A stretch of DNA of 64,000 bases, taken from positions 18,118,826 to 18,182,825 of the forward strand of contig CM026559.1 in NCBI GenBank assembly GCA_015143295.1, written 5' to 3'. Positions within the stretch are counted from its first letter, which is position 1, and each line of letters starts with the position of its first letter. Of the stretch, positions 1 to 10,899 are shown piece after piece. The DNA comes from Tetracentron sinense (Eukaryota > Streptophyta > Magnoliopsida > Trochodendrales > Trochodendraceae). The notes under the pieces were generated by a model that did no database searches, was not told where the DNA came from, and saw only the letters and a program-made list of their open reading frames with translations. The position numbers and the translations under genes are program-made.

Positions 1-343
1 GATTCTCTATCAGGTGTAGGGGGATCCGAAGATAAGGATCCCTTCTTTTAAAATCCCATGGGATGCCACACGGTACCCCATAATTATGATAGGATTAGGA
101 TTATATCCTATATCTTGGGAAAGGATATGATTAAACATCCTCATTTTTGAAAGGTATTAGGATTTCTCCCCAAAAAGAGAAATCTGCTACAAGAGTCCTA
201 AAAAAGAAGAGGATTCTCTTGAGCTTAGGAGTCTCCTTGATAAGGGAGACCCGTGAGCTGGCACCATATAAGAGGAGAGCCCCAGTTGACTTTTCTAAAA
301 TAAGGGATTCGAAGAGAGAGACCAAAAAGGACTCTCTCAAACC

Positions 344-350
344 TATAAAA
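344..350 (+). promoter_or_regulatory. TATA box of the Tat LTR
   Basis: TATAAAA followed by GGAGGG, placed mid-LTR as expected for the U3/R border. Transcription would start about 30 bases downstream. Confidence 0.7.
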
Positions 351-593
351 GGAGGGTTTCTCACAAGAAATCCACACGAAGCAATACAGAGAAAAATGAC
401 GAAAGAAGATAAACTTTCTTCTCCTTCAAACAACAGCAGCAAAAAGTAAGCCAAAGAAGAATACTCTTCGATATGGAGAACATCAGGTGAGCCTCATAAA
501 AATGGCCACCCCACTCTCTTTTCTTTTCTGCAAATGTAAAAGCCTCTATGAGGTATCTTGTAACGCCTACATAGGATCTGGGCAACTCCATTG

Positions 594-599
594 AATAAA
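594..599 (+). promoter_or_regulatory. Polyadenylation signal in the Tat LTR
   Basis: AATAAA within an AT-rich stretch, about 250 bp after the TATA box, which suits the end of R. Confidence 0.5.
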
Positions 600-795
600 T
601 AAATATTTTATTCAAATATTTGTTCTTCTTTTATTTCTTCTTCTTAATCAAAGGTTCTTCCCCAAACAAGGAAAATAATTTAACAGTCTGAGTTTACTCA
701 GATTGGAATGATAGTCTCCCACAACAAACAATAAACTCCATACAACAATGGAGGAAATTTGATAAGTAAAGACAAATTTTGCGCTTACAAATTAA

Positions 796-813
796 TGGCA
801 TGCCCGGTGGGAC
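796..813 (+). other. Primer binding site of the Tat element
   Basis: TGGCATGCCCGGTGGGAC begins six bases after the LTR end. This GGCRYGCCCGGTGGGAC form is often seen at this position in plant gypsy elements. Which tRNA pairs with it was not checked. Confidence 0.65.
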
Positions 814-1129
814 ATTCTTCTCCTCTCATTTTTGATAAAGAATTAATAAATAAAAGAAGAACAAAAAAAAGAAAGTGATTAATGCTTTCCCCTATTTTCT
901 CTTTGGTTTTGGTGCAGGATAATCGAGATCGTCTACATCCGTTCGGCATATGTGTTGACCATCAAGAGGAGGGTCTATGTGCCTCCGATCCCAATCCTAA
1001 CAACTCACCCCCTTACTTGGGCGGAGGTCGCAGCGGCCCCAATCATGGGGTCTCGGTCTACTGGCCGGACCATCAATGAGGGTCTTGCTACCCCTCCACG
1101 GAGGAATCACCCCTGCCAGATCCACGGAC
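814..1129 (+). other. Tat leader, upstream part
   Basis: Non-coding leader between the primer site and the repeat arrays. Short open frames at 882-1129 show no known motif. I see no other structure. Confidence 0.5.
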
Positions 1130-1460
1130 AGGGTGTATCCTCAAGGATACACCACAGAGTAGGTGTATCCTCAGGATACACCCCGGACAAGGTGCATCCC
1201 CCAGGATGCACCATGGAGTAGTTGCATTTCTAAGGATGCACCACAGACAGGGGTCATCCCTTAGGATGTCCCATGGAGAGGCTGCACCCAAGAGGATGTG
1301 CCACGGAGTACACACATCCCCCAGGATGTGCCACGGATTGGGTGCATCCAATTGGAAGCCCTACGGACAGAATGCATCCCACATGATGCATCCCAGACAA
1401 AGTGTACCCAATCAGAGTGCATCGTGGAGAGTGTACCCAACAGGGTACACACATTGCAGG
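1130..1460 (+). repeat. Minisatellite of about 32 bp made of imperfect palindromes (Tat leader)
   Basis: About ten degenerate units, most an inverted repeat with a short loop, such as GGTGTATCC/GGATACACC and GGTGCATCC/GGATGCACC. The stems differ between units on both arms together in the first units. The array is open in several frames, but no protein family is recognised. Confidence 0.7.
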
Positions 1461-1799
1461 GTGGATTTACCACTCTATGATAGGTCATCCCAAAAGGCAG
1501 ACCTATGTCAAACACTGGGCCAAGCCAAACAGGCTGTCCTAAATCCCAACAGTTCTTAGTTGAAACACCGCAATCGCTGTGGCTGACCATAGGACTTGTT
1601 GGATATGAGCTCCCTCGATCCAAATTGATTGTTGAAACTCTCCTTTAAAAATTTCTTCAAAGAGAGGAGATGCTGCCCAATTTTCACTATGGCAAAAGGA
1701 CAAGGCCAAGGGCCTCAAGGACTTAAGGAACAATCCTCCAATAACTTTACAAAATACAAAGAAATTGAGGAAGATGCCTCAGAGCACTCATCCGTGAAC

Positions 1800-2640
1800 A
1801 AGAAACGTCCATGGACAGAATTCACGGACCAAAGTCCAAAACATCCCACGGATGGGAATAGAAGCTTATCCACGGACAGAAGTTCAAGAATGTCCATGGA
1901 CAGAATACCAGCCCTGTCCACAGATAGACAATCTAGATTATCCACGGATGGAAGATCTAGGCTGTCCATGGAGGACAGAGATCAAGATTATCCACAGACG
2001 AAAGATCAAGACCGTCCATAGATGGAAGATCAAGACTGTCCATGGATAGACAATCAAGACCGTCCATGGACGGAAGATCAAGACCGTCCACGGATGGAGG
2101 ATCCAGGCTGTCGATGGACAGAAGATCCAGACTATCCACGGACAAAGAATCAAGACTGTCCACAGGTGGAAAATCAAGACCGTCCACGGACGGAAGATCA
2201 AGACCGTCCACGGATGGAAGATCAAGGCTGTCCACGGACAGACAATCAAGACCGTCCATGGACGGGAGATCAGCACTTTTACATGGATAGAATACCAAGA
2301 CAGTCCGTGGACAAAAGATCCAGACTGTCCACAGATAGAGAATCAAGACTGTCCACAGATAGAGAATCAAGACTGTCCACAGATAGAGAATCAAGACCAT
2401 CCACGGACGGATTCAGGCTATCGATGGATAGAAGATCCAGACTGTCCATGGACAGGCAATCAACATTATCCATGGATAGACCATTCATGGATAGGATGAA
2501 GGCTAGTCCACGGACCGAAGACCTAACTACTCGGAACAAAGGCCCAAGCCAGTTCGAGGGTTGGAGGCATGGCCTCTTCATGGATACAAGCCCAAGCCTA
2601 TCCGTGGACATAAGCCATGGATAGAGGTCCCTCATAAGAG
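1800..2640 (+). repeat. 24-bp minisatellite in the Tat leader
   Basis: More than 20 units with consensus close to GATCAAGACCGTCCACGGAC plus GGAA. The core GTCCATGGAC is a perfect palindrome. The unit is 8 codons long, so frames on both strands stay open for long distances and give low-complexity octapeptides (for example DGRSRPST). That follows from the period and does not prove coding. Units become irregular after about 2300. Confidence 0.8.
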
Positions 2641-3062
2641 GGAGATCCCCGGACAGGCACTCTGCCATCCGAGGATGGCTCCCTTTCCAAGAAGGAGGAG
2701 AGTTGGCAGTATACAGCCAACAAAAGAAGGATACTCTTGGAGTAGAATTCATCGCCTGATGACTACACAAGAGGTATTAACAATCGTGATCAAGATCATC
2801 CGGCTGTTAATGCAAGAACCACTATAAACTCAGAGCAAATAGACAGGAACTTGCTGTTTAGACTGGGTCCTAATGCTTTCCGAGGTACTAACCTTGTAAC
2901 TTTCACATCGATGATGACATCTATCCATCATCAACACCAGCGGCCTCCATCCAGAGATGTAAGCCCATTCTGGGGTAGAGCCAGTACTGAAACAAAAAGA
3001 AGAACCAGAGCACATATGAACCTAGGGTTAAGGCACTGAATATAAGCACTTCCACTTTTAAA
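2641..3062 (+). other. Tat leader between the minisatellite and gag
   Basis: Unique-looking sequence with short open frames and no family signature. It may hold the original 5' end of gag. Confidence 0.4.
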
Positions 3063-4209
3063 ATGCCTAGGAAGAAGACTACTGAAGAAATCTTTCAACT
3101 CAGGAACTGGAAATATCCTTCAATTCCACCAAGGAAAGTATATAATTATCGGTCGAGGCCAAGAAGGTCTAGAGATCAAAGGTCAAAAAGGTCGATTGAT
3201 GCCTCGGACAAGGTCCGTTATGTTCACCGGAGATTGAGGACTGACCTCTCTACTTCTATTCATCCTATTCGGAAAAAATCAAAGACCGGAGCATCGCATG
3301 CTAGTTATAAAAGAGTGTCCATGAATGTGATCGGCACTAAACTTAAACCAGCTCCGGAAGAATTTACAACCCCAGTGTTCCAAGGAACTGGGGTAGTGCC
3401 TGAGTAGAACATATCAGAAAAGCAAGATTCTCAGAGTTTAACGACCACTATTTTAGCCGCTTTGGATGGGGCAGAGTCTTTTAGAGCTGTTGGAACAGTT
3501 GCTCCTGGTCAAGCAATTCCAAGAAGAAAAAGGAGTCGCAAGAATTAGGTTGGAGGCAAAGAAAAAGCCCAAGACCTAGTTCAATCGGTCAGAGCAAGAA
3601 GCGACCCCGATAGCCTCTCCAAGAGAATTGGGAAGAATCCTTCCAACCGAGGATTATGGTTCTGACGAACCAGTTCTTCAGTCAAGCATGCCGGAAGTTG
3701 TGTCAGAGTTGTCTCGACAGGTTTTCAATGCACCAAACCCTCTATACGGAATGCCCAGAGCTTATTTTATAGAATAGGAATTTCTGAATTTTTTCCTCCC
3801 ACAAGGATTGGCACCAGAGCGACCGGTAGCGGTTATGATGACAAATTTAGATGGTAACGGAGGTCAAGAAAATCATCCTTCAGTATCAGCACCTCCAACA
3901 TAAGGTGATCAAACAACCGCCTTATAGGCCCAGCTCTGGTATAAAGATGATGAAATTACTGCCATCATGTCTCAAATGCAAGAGCTATCTACTCAATTGT
4001 CAGCTCTCAAATCTGCATCAGCACCGTAGATATAGCAGTAACCAAGGCACAACTCCTGTGCCTCCGAATCGTCCAGTTGTACTAAGTACAGGGTCAGCCT
4101 GGATCAGGCATCATTCGTAGGAGGGGTGTCACCATCTCTTCTGGCTACAATCGAAGAGACTATCCACAATCAAATACCGTAGGCTAAGGAAAAGGAAGAA
4201 GATGATCGG
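3063..4209 (+). pseudogene. N-terminal gag region of the Tat element
   Basis: An ATG-initiated frame of 114 codons opens with a basic stretch (MPRKKTTEE, then many Arg and Lys) and stops at 3405. Reading continues past it in changing frames with many stops up to the gag core. The basic start and position fit the variable N-terminal part of a Tat gag. No conserved domain is recognisable, so the assignment rests on position. Confidence 0.45.
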
Positions 4210-5170
4210 ATGATCGTAAAGCCCTATCCAGTTATTGTGGATGTGGTTTCATTCTCGCAAGGCTTCGTTCAATCGACATTCAAGATGTTCGATGGTACTA
4301 GAGATCTGAGAAAACATTTGTCTCATTTCCTTTCAAGATGCAGATTGGCATCCAAGACCGGAGCTCTTTACGTCCAACTCTTTGTACAATCTTTAGAGGG
4401 TGCTGCTTTCACATTGTATGCCAACCTCCCCAAAGATTCAATTCCTGATTGGAGTACGATGGTGATTGAATTCAGCAAATAATTCTACAACACCCAAAGA
4501 AGAGTAGGTGTTCTGGAATTGATTGAAACCAGACAAAGGGACAATGAGACCATAACAAAGTTCATTGCCCGATGGAGAGCATTGACCCTCTCCTGTCCTC
4601 AAAAGTTTACTTAGTTGGAACTCATCCGGATGTACCTCAACAATTCCAGGCATGATCTTTCAACTGCCCTCATGGCTCAAACCTTTATTGGTTTTGAAGA
4701 CTTGTGCACAAAAGCACATGACAAGAGAGCCACATAGGAAAGAGAAGGCGAGGCAGAGGCACTGATCATCTTGAATCCTCAACAGCTGCAGTAGTTGAAG
4801 CCAAAAGGACTGCGCAACTAGCACTAAGTACTGGTAGATCAACTAGTCGAATAAGCAATGACAAATGATCGGTTAAAGTTGGTACTAAACCAGCTCAGGG
4901 TGGAGCCAGAAGGCCATAATGGCAAGATAAACAGGATCCCCCAAAGAAGATCACTATTAAAGAAATCATGAATAAAACATATTCATTCTTGGAAGACATT
5001 GTCGAAGATTTGTTTGAAGACCTCCTTGCCAATGATCTCATCACTCTCTCGGAAAGCAGGAGACCCCAAGAGATCAGGATAAAATGATCCTAAATACTAT
5101 CCTTATCATCGTATAATCAGTCACAAGATAGGTGATTGCTTTGTATTGAAGGACATCATTTAGCGACTTT
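4210..5170 (+). pseudogene. gag: gag core (Retrotrans_gag type) and zinc-finger remnant, Tat
   Basis: The conceptual protein has the retrotransposon capsid pattern: FDGTRDLRKHLSHF, then QSLEGAAFTLYANLP, then FIARWRALTLSCPQ, with stops at about 4480 and 4612. Near 5098-5160 a sequence like YPYHRIISHKIGDC matches the Y-C-x-Y-H-R-x3-H-x4-C motif that ends Tat gag, with its first Cys lost. Gag forms the particle that packages element RNA. Several stops and frame changes leave it non-functional. Confidence 0.8.
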
Positions 5171-6490
5171 TGGACAATAAAGAGATTGTCATTGGTCAAG
5201 ATCTCTAGCAGGTAACTACGTCAAATACGGTGGCTTCAGAACCAGCTGATAAAGATGAAGCATCTTCAATGGCAAACTTCTTAGCGATAAACCATCAGAT
5301 GAAGAAGATTGGACTCTCTTTGAAAGCAAAGGAGCCAAGAAGGAAAAACAGTTAGTTAAAAATACCGATACTAAAAGGCAAGCTTAGACTACAAGGCAAA
5401 CTCAAACCCAAAGAAAAGAAGGGAAGCGCATAACCAAGGCTAAAAAGAAGAAGAAAAGGGAAAGAGTAAGGAAAGCAAAGAAAAATGGTCCTACTCAAGA
5501 AACTCTTTTGGAACAAATCTATTAATGACAATCACCTTGATGAATTTTATCCCGCCAGGCTTCTGCTCCGATTGAGACTATGACAGCCTCCAGTCAATAG
5601 ACTCGGGAGATGAGTCCAACATCTTTTCTTGCTATGTCGTTGATGCGGTCCCAAATGAAGACCCTTCATGGTTGAATTCGACAAGACAAGTAGTAGTCTG
5701 CAGTCCAAAAAGACACCGGGCATTTCAAGATTGGATAGATTAGCCTGAAGATATTGAACTCCCAGAAAGGAGACCATCTACACTAGGATGGACCCTTACA
5801 GGACTCTTAGATCTCTCTGAAGGATTCTCATCCGGAGGAGAATGAGAGGTAGATGATGAAAAAGTACAATCTGATTCTCCTCAAGAAAGGTTAGGTACAC
5901 CTGAGGCCCCAAATCAAATCCATCGTCAGATACGACGATTGGTGTAAGCCTCAACTCAGCTTGAGAATTAAGATCCACCTGCTGTAGTCGGTTTGAACAA
6001 GGACCCTCCAATAGAAGAAACAGTCCTAAACTTAGGGCCAGTTGACAGTTCATTGGCACCTGAACAAATTTCAGCCCAGCCTGGAAGTCTGATAGGGCTA
6101 TATTAAAGAAAAAATCAGTCATTCTTTCAAAGCAAGAAAAGAAAGCTGGACTTTAGTTCTATGAACATGGTTCAACTCTTGGAAGGAGAGTCGTTTGAAC
6201 CAATAGATCAGACGATTGCCAAATTCTACCAACTCAACCTCTAGTTAGGAAGAAAACTACAACCGAGGTTTGTGCCAGTCCAACATGAAAATCGGACTAG
6301 AGTCCAACCGGTCCAAGCCCAAACAGGTCCAGGTAATGAAATGGTCAAGTATGATATTTTGGCCCATCTGAAGAAAATTCCTTCCTTGCCAAGCATTTAT
6401 GATGCTCTCAAGATGTCTCTAGAATTAAGAAGATCCCTTATATATGCCCTGTCTAATCTAGAGGGTTTTTCTGAAGAAGTCACATGTTAG
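5171..6490 (+). pseudogene. Decayed gag-protease linker of the Tat element
   Basis: Mostly broken reading frame. The last part (6272-6490) is open and contains YDILAHLKKIPSLPSIYDAL, which resembles the segment just before protease in Tat polyproteins. The stretch 5400-6100 is Lys- and acid-rich with no recognised domain. Confidence 0.55.
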
Positions 6491-7180
6491 CTGCCATAGC
6501 CTCCTCAAATAGAAACTTCATGCCTCTTCATGATCACCTTTGATGATGAAGAGATACGAGCTGAGACTCTCCAGCATAATCGGTCACTGTTCATCTCAGG
6601 TCTAGTGAATGAAACTAGTATATCCAGAGTAATGATAGACGAGGGTTCAGCTATCAACATCCTCCCAAGAAGGATGCTGTTTAAGCTTAGCGTATAAATA
6701 GGTCGGCTACATGAAAGCAACCTGATCATCCAGGGTTTTAACCAAAATGAGAAAAAGCCCATGGACATGGTCAACCTTAAAACCAGATTTGAGGATATTG
6801 CTGAAACTACGACGATTCTGGTAATCGATGTTGATACATCGTATAACGCCTTATTGGGGCACCAGTGGATACATAATCATATAGTTGTACCATCCACCTA
6901 TCACCAATGCCTCAAATACCCTCAAGGGAACAGACAAGTAAGGATTGATGCTGATGATGATCTATTTAATGATGCAGAGGTATATTACGCAGATGCGCGT
7001 TTTTATGTCAAAAGTGCCCAAAGAAATATTCAACAGAAGCCCAAAGGGGAAATGGTTGAGAGTGGGCCGAAAAGTAATCATGAACCTGCTCAAATCGCAG
7101 ATCTGAAAAGGGTGTTCAAATACACCCCAAAGTCTCAAAGAAAAGAAAGAGAACCAACCTTAGCTTTGGTCGAATCTTCC
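6491..7180 (+). pseudogene. Retroviral-type aspartic protease, Tat
   Basis: Reads ITFDDEEIRAETLQHNRSLF, then the active-site segment VMIDEGSAINILPRRM (usual form D-G/T-G-S-A-N-I-L), then NLIIQGFNQ, then DTSYNALLGHQWIH. This order is that of Tat proteases, which cut the gag-pol polyprotein. A stop interrupts the frame near 6697. The residue after the catalytic Asp is Glu, which is unusual. Confidence 0.85.
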
Positions 7181-8693
7181 TAGAATCTTGAGAAGGGCAA
7201 GTCAGTCGACCTCTCCCAGATTTGTGAGGTTAAAGATGTTGACCCTCTTCAAGCTCTAAAAGGTGATTCATCTAGTCCATTTTAGGAAGATGTACTCTAT
7301 AATGGTAGAAACTACCTCCAATCTTACTGTCTCAGTCAAGAAAAGAGGACAAAAGTCAATGCTTTTCAATTCCCAAGGTGCATATGATAGGATAAACTCC
7401 TCATGGACCAATGAAAAGAGCAGGGTCGCCAATCCTTACAAGAAGAAGCTAAGCTTTGGTAAATTGACTACTAGTTCCTCAAAAGCCAAGGGTTCGATTC
7501 TAAAGAGGGAGAGCAAGTCAAAGGAACTCTCCTACCGGCTTATGAAGCCTTGCTCAAGATGGAGCAACATAAGGCCCTAGATACCGGCGAGTATGTTGAT
7601 ACAAATACGCCAGGACTAGGATATGAGCCCCCAGTCTTTATGTTTGGAGAAAATCACCATCAGACTGTAAATATAGTCACGATTAAAGATGAAGAAGATG
7701 CCATAGGGTGGTCCTCAGAAGAAGAAGCAGAGCCTCCACAAGAGCCCTTATGGGATGAAGCGGTTCGTCGAGAAATGACTGATAATTTGACAAGAGTCAA
7801 TCCCAACATGTGGCAAGGATGGTCAATGGTGGGAGATAGCCCTACCTTTATACTTCCCCTAAGAAAGAAAGGGGGAAAGTCCATTGTCTTTGGTCTTGCA
7901 AAGCAATCGAGCGAGGCCACTACTTCCCATGGCTCCGATCAGAATAGGGAAATAAACTAGTATCGAAAAACGATTGTGTATAAATCACTAATCAAAAGAC
8001 TACTCAAAGGTCAAGGGTTCAATATCGAAGAAGAGGAGCAGGTCGAAGGCAAACCAATGCCTGCTTATGAGTCATATTCACTCCCAAATAGAGGAAGGCT
8101 TTAGCAACTGATAAACAAATCTGGCGTAACAATCACAGACCAGGTTTCCCTGATTCTGATTCCTCATTCGATTTTGATGGCTTATCAGATAAAAATAAGG
8201 TCTGCACCGTTAATATGATCAGAAGTAAAGAAGACCAAGCATCGGGCTCCCAGAAGAAACAGAATCCCGACCACCATCCCCATGGGTTGAAGCGGCACAT
8301 CAAGATATGATTGATAGTCTGGCCAAGGTCAATCTCAGTGTATGGCAAAAATGGCCGACAATAGTAACCGTTCCTAGTGTCACTATCCCATCCAGAGGAG
8401 TGGGGGAAAAGCCTATTATCTTCTATTCCGCAGGGAAAGTAGGCAAAGCCACTCCCCGGAACAACAGAAGGAACGTAAGAATGAACCCTTACCAAAGGAA
8501 ACTCGTGTTTAATCCAGCAATCAAGAAAATACTTAAAAAACATGAATTTAATATTGAAGGAAAAGAGCAGGCCAAACATGAAATTATGCCAGCACTTAGG
8601 GCTTTGGTTATCGATAATACGGTTGTTTCCAACCTGGTAAAACCTGAAATAGGAAATTCTGATGCTTCACCAAATGAAGATCTGATCTAGACC
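7181..8693 (+). pseudogene. Linker between protease and RT, with a module present three times
   Basis: Broken reading frame with short open blocks (7263-7580, 7550-7960, 8307-8690). A related block recurs about every 520-530 bp. Each has a basic NPY-x-K/R-K-L-type segment (near 7431, 7946 and 8481), then an acidic FNIE-EEQ-like segment and an MPAYE/LPAYE-like segment. The second and third copies also share an earlier V-N-x2-x-W-Q-x-W segment. The linker resumes at 17923 after the nested Tekay element with an acidic stretch. Function unknown. Confidence 0.55.
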
Positions 8694-8698
8694 ATAAA
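8694..8698. repeat. Target site duplication ATAAA of the Tekay element (left copy)
   Basis: ATAAA lies directly before the LTR start TGTAGCACC. The same five bases follow the 3' LTR at 17918-17922, so the insertion boundaries are exact. Confidence 0.95.
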
Positions 8699-8910
8699 TG
8701 TAGCACCCCGGACTTTTTTCATCTTTAATGAATGGCACTCTCGTAGCTGATTGGTCGTTTCGTAGTGTAATTAATAAATAAGGGAGAAATCGGAAATTCC
8801 GAAATGTCAGAAATGTGCGTTTTCGAGAGATGAATCCAACGCAAGTTGAATCGTCAAAATCCGACGAGCGAGTCAAAAGATATGGTCAAAACAGTCCAGA
8901 CATATAGAGA

Positions 8911-9097
8911 ACTGATCGCTCGGTCCAGTCAGCGATCAATCGGTGCATAACCGATCGATCGGTAGTTATCGCACGGTCAAAAATTTTGTATGGGGAAATT
9001 TTCCAGAGAGTGAGTTTTTGACCGGTCGATCGGTCAATAACATCGATCGCTCGGTAGGCAACCGGTCGATCGGTCATAACCACCGATCGCTCGGTCT
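8911..9097 (+). repeat. Array of ACCGATCGATCGGT-type palindromes in the Tekay U3
   Basis: At least six inverted-repeat units around GATCGATC or GATCGCTC, spaced 20-45 bp apart. Equivalent blocks lie at 15926-16111 and 36297-36481 in the other copies and at 60909-61114 in a divergent family. Each lies upstream of the probable transcription start. Role unknown; a dimeric-factor site is one possibility. Confidence 0.8.
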
Positions 9098-10108
9098 TCG
9101 TGTTTTTCAGAATTTTCATTAAGGGCTTTTTCATCTTTTGGGGGTTAAACCCTTTTCCCTTAAGGCTTGCCCGAGCCTTAGGGCATCATTCACTATACTT
9201 AGAGAGATTTGGGAGATAAGAGAGAAGAGAAAAGGGTTTCCTAAACCTAGGTTGCTTTTGGAGAAGAAATCAAAGGGGTGAAGACCCTAGATCGTCCACA
9301 AGCACGTTTTCTTCAAGATTTCAACTCAAGCTCGGGTGGGGTGCATTCTCAAAGCTAGGGCAGCCCTCACTCACGTTTTTGAAAGGGATTTCTTCCCCAA
9401 CTCAAGCTTCTTTCAAGCAAAGGCTTCATCTTTCAAGTTGGAGCTTCAATCAAGGTCCCTACCAAGGATCAAGCCTTGATTCAAAGTTAGTACACCCTAC
9501 TAACTTTCCCTAGCAATAACCTAGGTTTTCTAGTGTAAATGGTGATTCTATATATATTGCTTTTCCTTCCCTATGCATTGTATTAACTCAACAAATATAA
9601 ACAAGATAAGGGAAATGGAATGAATGTGTGGATGGGAGATTGGATGTGGCGATTGGATGCCGAATGTGATGTATGATGTGTGGGTTGTGGATTGGAAAAT
9701 GGAGGATGGGCATAGTACAAATAACAAACTTACCATTGTGTGATTGAATGGAAAATATGCATTTAAAAGAAGGAAATAAAACTACTAAAATGTTGCACAC
9801 CGGATGTTTGATAATATGCCCAAACCAAGAATAAATGAAATCGATAAAGGAAATGGATGTAAGCGTTATGTAATTATTCTTGTAAATGATGACTTGACCA
9901 AATGCCATGTTGATCACCTAAAGGCTTACATGTTATACGAAAAAGGATTCCGAGACATGAGTTTTACCGAGGTTTTTGCATTCATACACCCATGTCAAGA
10001 TATGGCTATGTATCTTATGCTTTCACTATTGCTTTAAATTAATATCTTGTATTGCTCACTGTTGTTATGCTTTCGCTATTGTTATGGTTAGCTAGTAGTT
10101 TGTACTCG

Positions 10109-10127
10109 CTGAGTATTCCATGCTCAG
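10109..10127 (+). other. Conserved hairpin CTGAG...CTCAG in the Tekay LTR
   Basis: CTGAGTATTCCATGCTCAG, followed by TTTTATGTCGGCAGG. Counterparts are at 17470-17488, 37979-37997, 44080-44098 and 63317-63335 (minus). At 62436-62451 the hairpin has a different stem, GAGTAC/GTACTC, in the same place. Confidence 0.65.
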
Positions 10128-10278
10128 CCATACTTTTATGTCGGCAGGTACTGTGGATGTCCTCGACCCCGAGCCTTGGGTCGAGGAGGAGTATGTAGAG
10201 GAGAGGGAGCCACCTGTCCCATGGCAGTCTCTGGAGGATGGGGACTTGGATGTGTGGCCATACCTCGACTACTGTTGA
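10120..10278 (+). CDS. 52-codon acidic micro-ORF inside the Tekay 5' LTR
   Basis: Opens at an ATG in the conserved hairpin and includes MSAGT, PEPWVEEEYVEE and DVWPYLDYC before TGA. Copies at 17481-17639, 37990-38148 and 63166-63324 (minus) all have exactly 159 bases from ATG to TGA. A more divergent LTR (60423 family) keeps EPWVEETYIEE in the same place but without the ATG. Product unknown: small, acidic, Trp-containing, with no signal peptide. The sequence TTTTATGTCGGCAG inside it also looks like a 3' splice site, so it could be an exon. Translation is inferred, not shown. Confidence 0.45.
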   Translation: MLSHTFMSAGTVDVLDPEPWVEEEYVEEREPPVPWQSLEDGDLDVWPYLDYC

Positions 10279-10562
10279 GAGGAGAGGGTTAGAGAGTTCC
10301 TTTTTGTATTTTGATAGGTGGGCATGTCCACCTTTACTTCGATTGTATTTGGTATATGTTAACTTGGAATACTATTTGGACTTATAGAAGAAAAGAAAAA
10401 GTTGGCTTATGCTTCTACACTTATGTTTAGTTTCCGCGCTCTGATTATCATTGTATTATATTATGTTTAGCCTCTTGCATTACAGGATGGTTTGACAGGT
10501 ACACGTAGTCACCTCTAAAGTATCCCTTAACTCCTAGGGGGTATTTTGGGGCGCGACAGAGG

Positions 10563-10574
10563 TGGTATCAGAGC
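10563..10574 (+). other. Primer binding site, initiator tRNA-Met (Tekay)
   Basis: TGGTATCAGAGC, the standard complement to the 3' end of plant initiator tRNA-Met, starts four bases after the 5' LTR. Confidence 0.95.
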
Positions 10575-10899
10575 TCTAGGCATTAGAGTCCCTAGGGTCA
10601 CATAAGAACGATACCATGATTAAACTAGGTATTAGAATTACCTTAAAGAGTTGTATTCCAAGTATGGACTAACAAGTTAGTCCTAGTTGTTAAGGTAGGT
10701 TGAACTCCAACCGAACATAGAGTCCTACGCTCGGAACATGGATTGTATGTGATGCCATTGTTGTGTATACCATGTGTGCGTTAATAGTGTTATGCTTATT
10801 AAATATGCTTGATGAATATGTATTGAGTGAATTGCGAAAATTGTACTAAATGCATATCCAAGTTAGACTCATGTTGTATTGTCGTTCTCAGGAGAAATC
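10575..10899 (+). other. Tekay leader before gag
   Basis: Non-coding, no distinct structure seen. The first good ATG with gag-like coding downstream is at 10900. Confidence 0.6.

Larger units (their letters stand above)
1..789 (+). repeat. 5' LTR of the Tat element (left end outside the window)
   Basis: The right boundary is set by a terminal CA at 788-789, a few bases before the primer binding site. A TATA box (344-350) and an AATAAA signal (594-599) lie in the expected order. Inverted repeats occur upstream of the TATA box: GGGATCC/GGATCCC at 21-42, ATCCCATGGGAT at 53-64, and a hairpin at 231-250. Open frames on both strands around 131-615 are not conserved proteins. The start of the LTR is not visible. 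Confidence 0.75.
8699..10558 (+). repeat. 5' LTR of the Tekay element
   Basis: Starts TGTAGCACCCC and ends GGGGCGCGACA, 1860 bp. It lacks about 345 bp found in the 3' LTR; the junction is near 9938 between short AC repeats, and it removes the 69-bp minisatellite. It has a palindrome-rich block (8911-9097), a degenerate TATA-like CTATACTT near 9191, and a 52-codon reading frame (10120-10278). Confidence 0.95.

Noticed and set aside
131..615. Overlapping open frames on both strands in the Tat LTR
   Set aside because: They lie over the TATA box and polyadenylation signal, mirror each other and have no protein-like motif.
1800..2640. CRISPR-like repeat array
   Set aside because: Repeats are adjacent with no unique spacers, in a plant retrotransposon leader.
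1088..2770. Long open frames on the minus strand of the two leader minisatellites
   Set aside because: They follow from short-period repeats that lack stops in several frames at once; no independent coding signal.
9588..9917. 109-codon minus-strand frame repeated at 16603-16932
   Set aside because: Present twice only because both LTRs contain it; antisense to the LTR, His/Ile-rich, with no motif, and not open in the other family copies.
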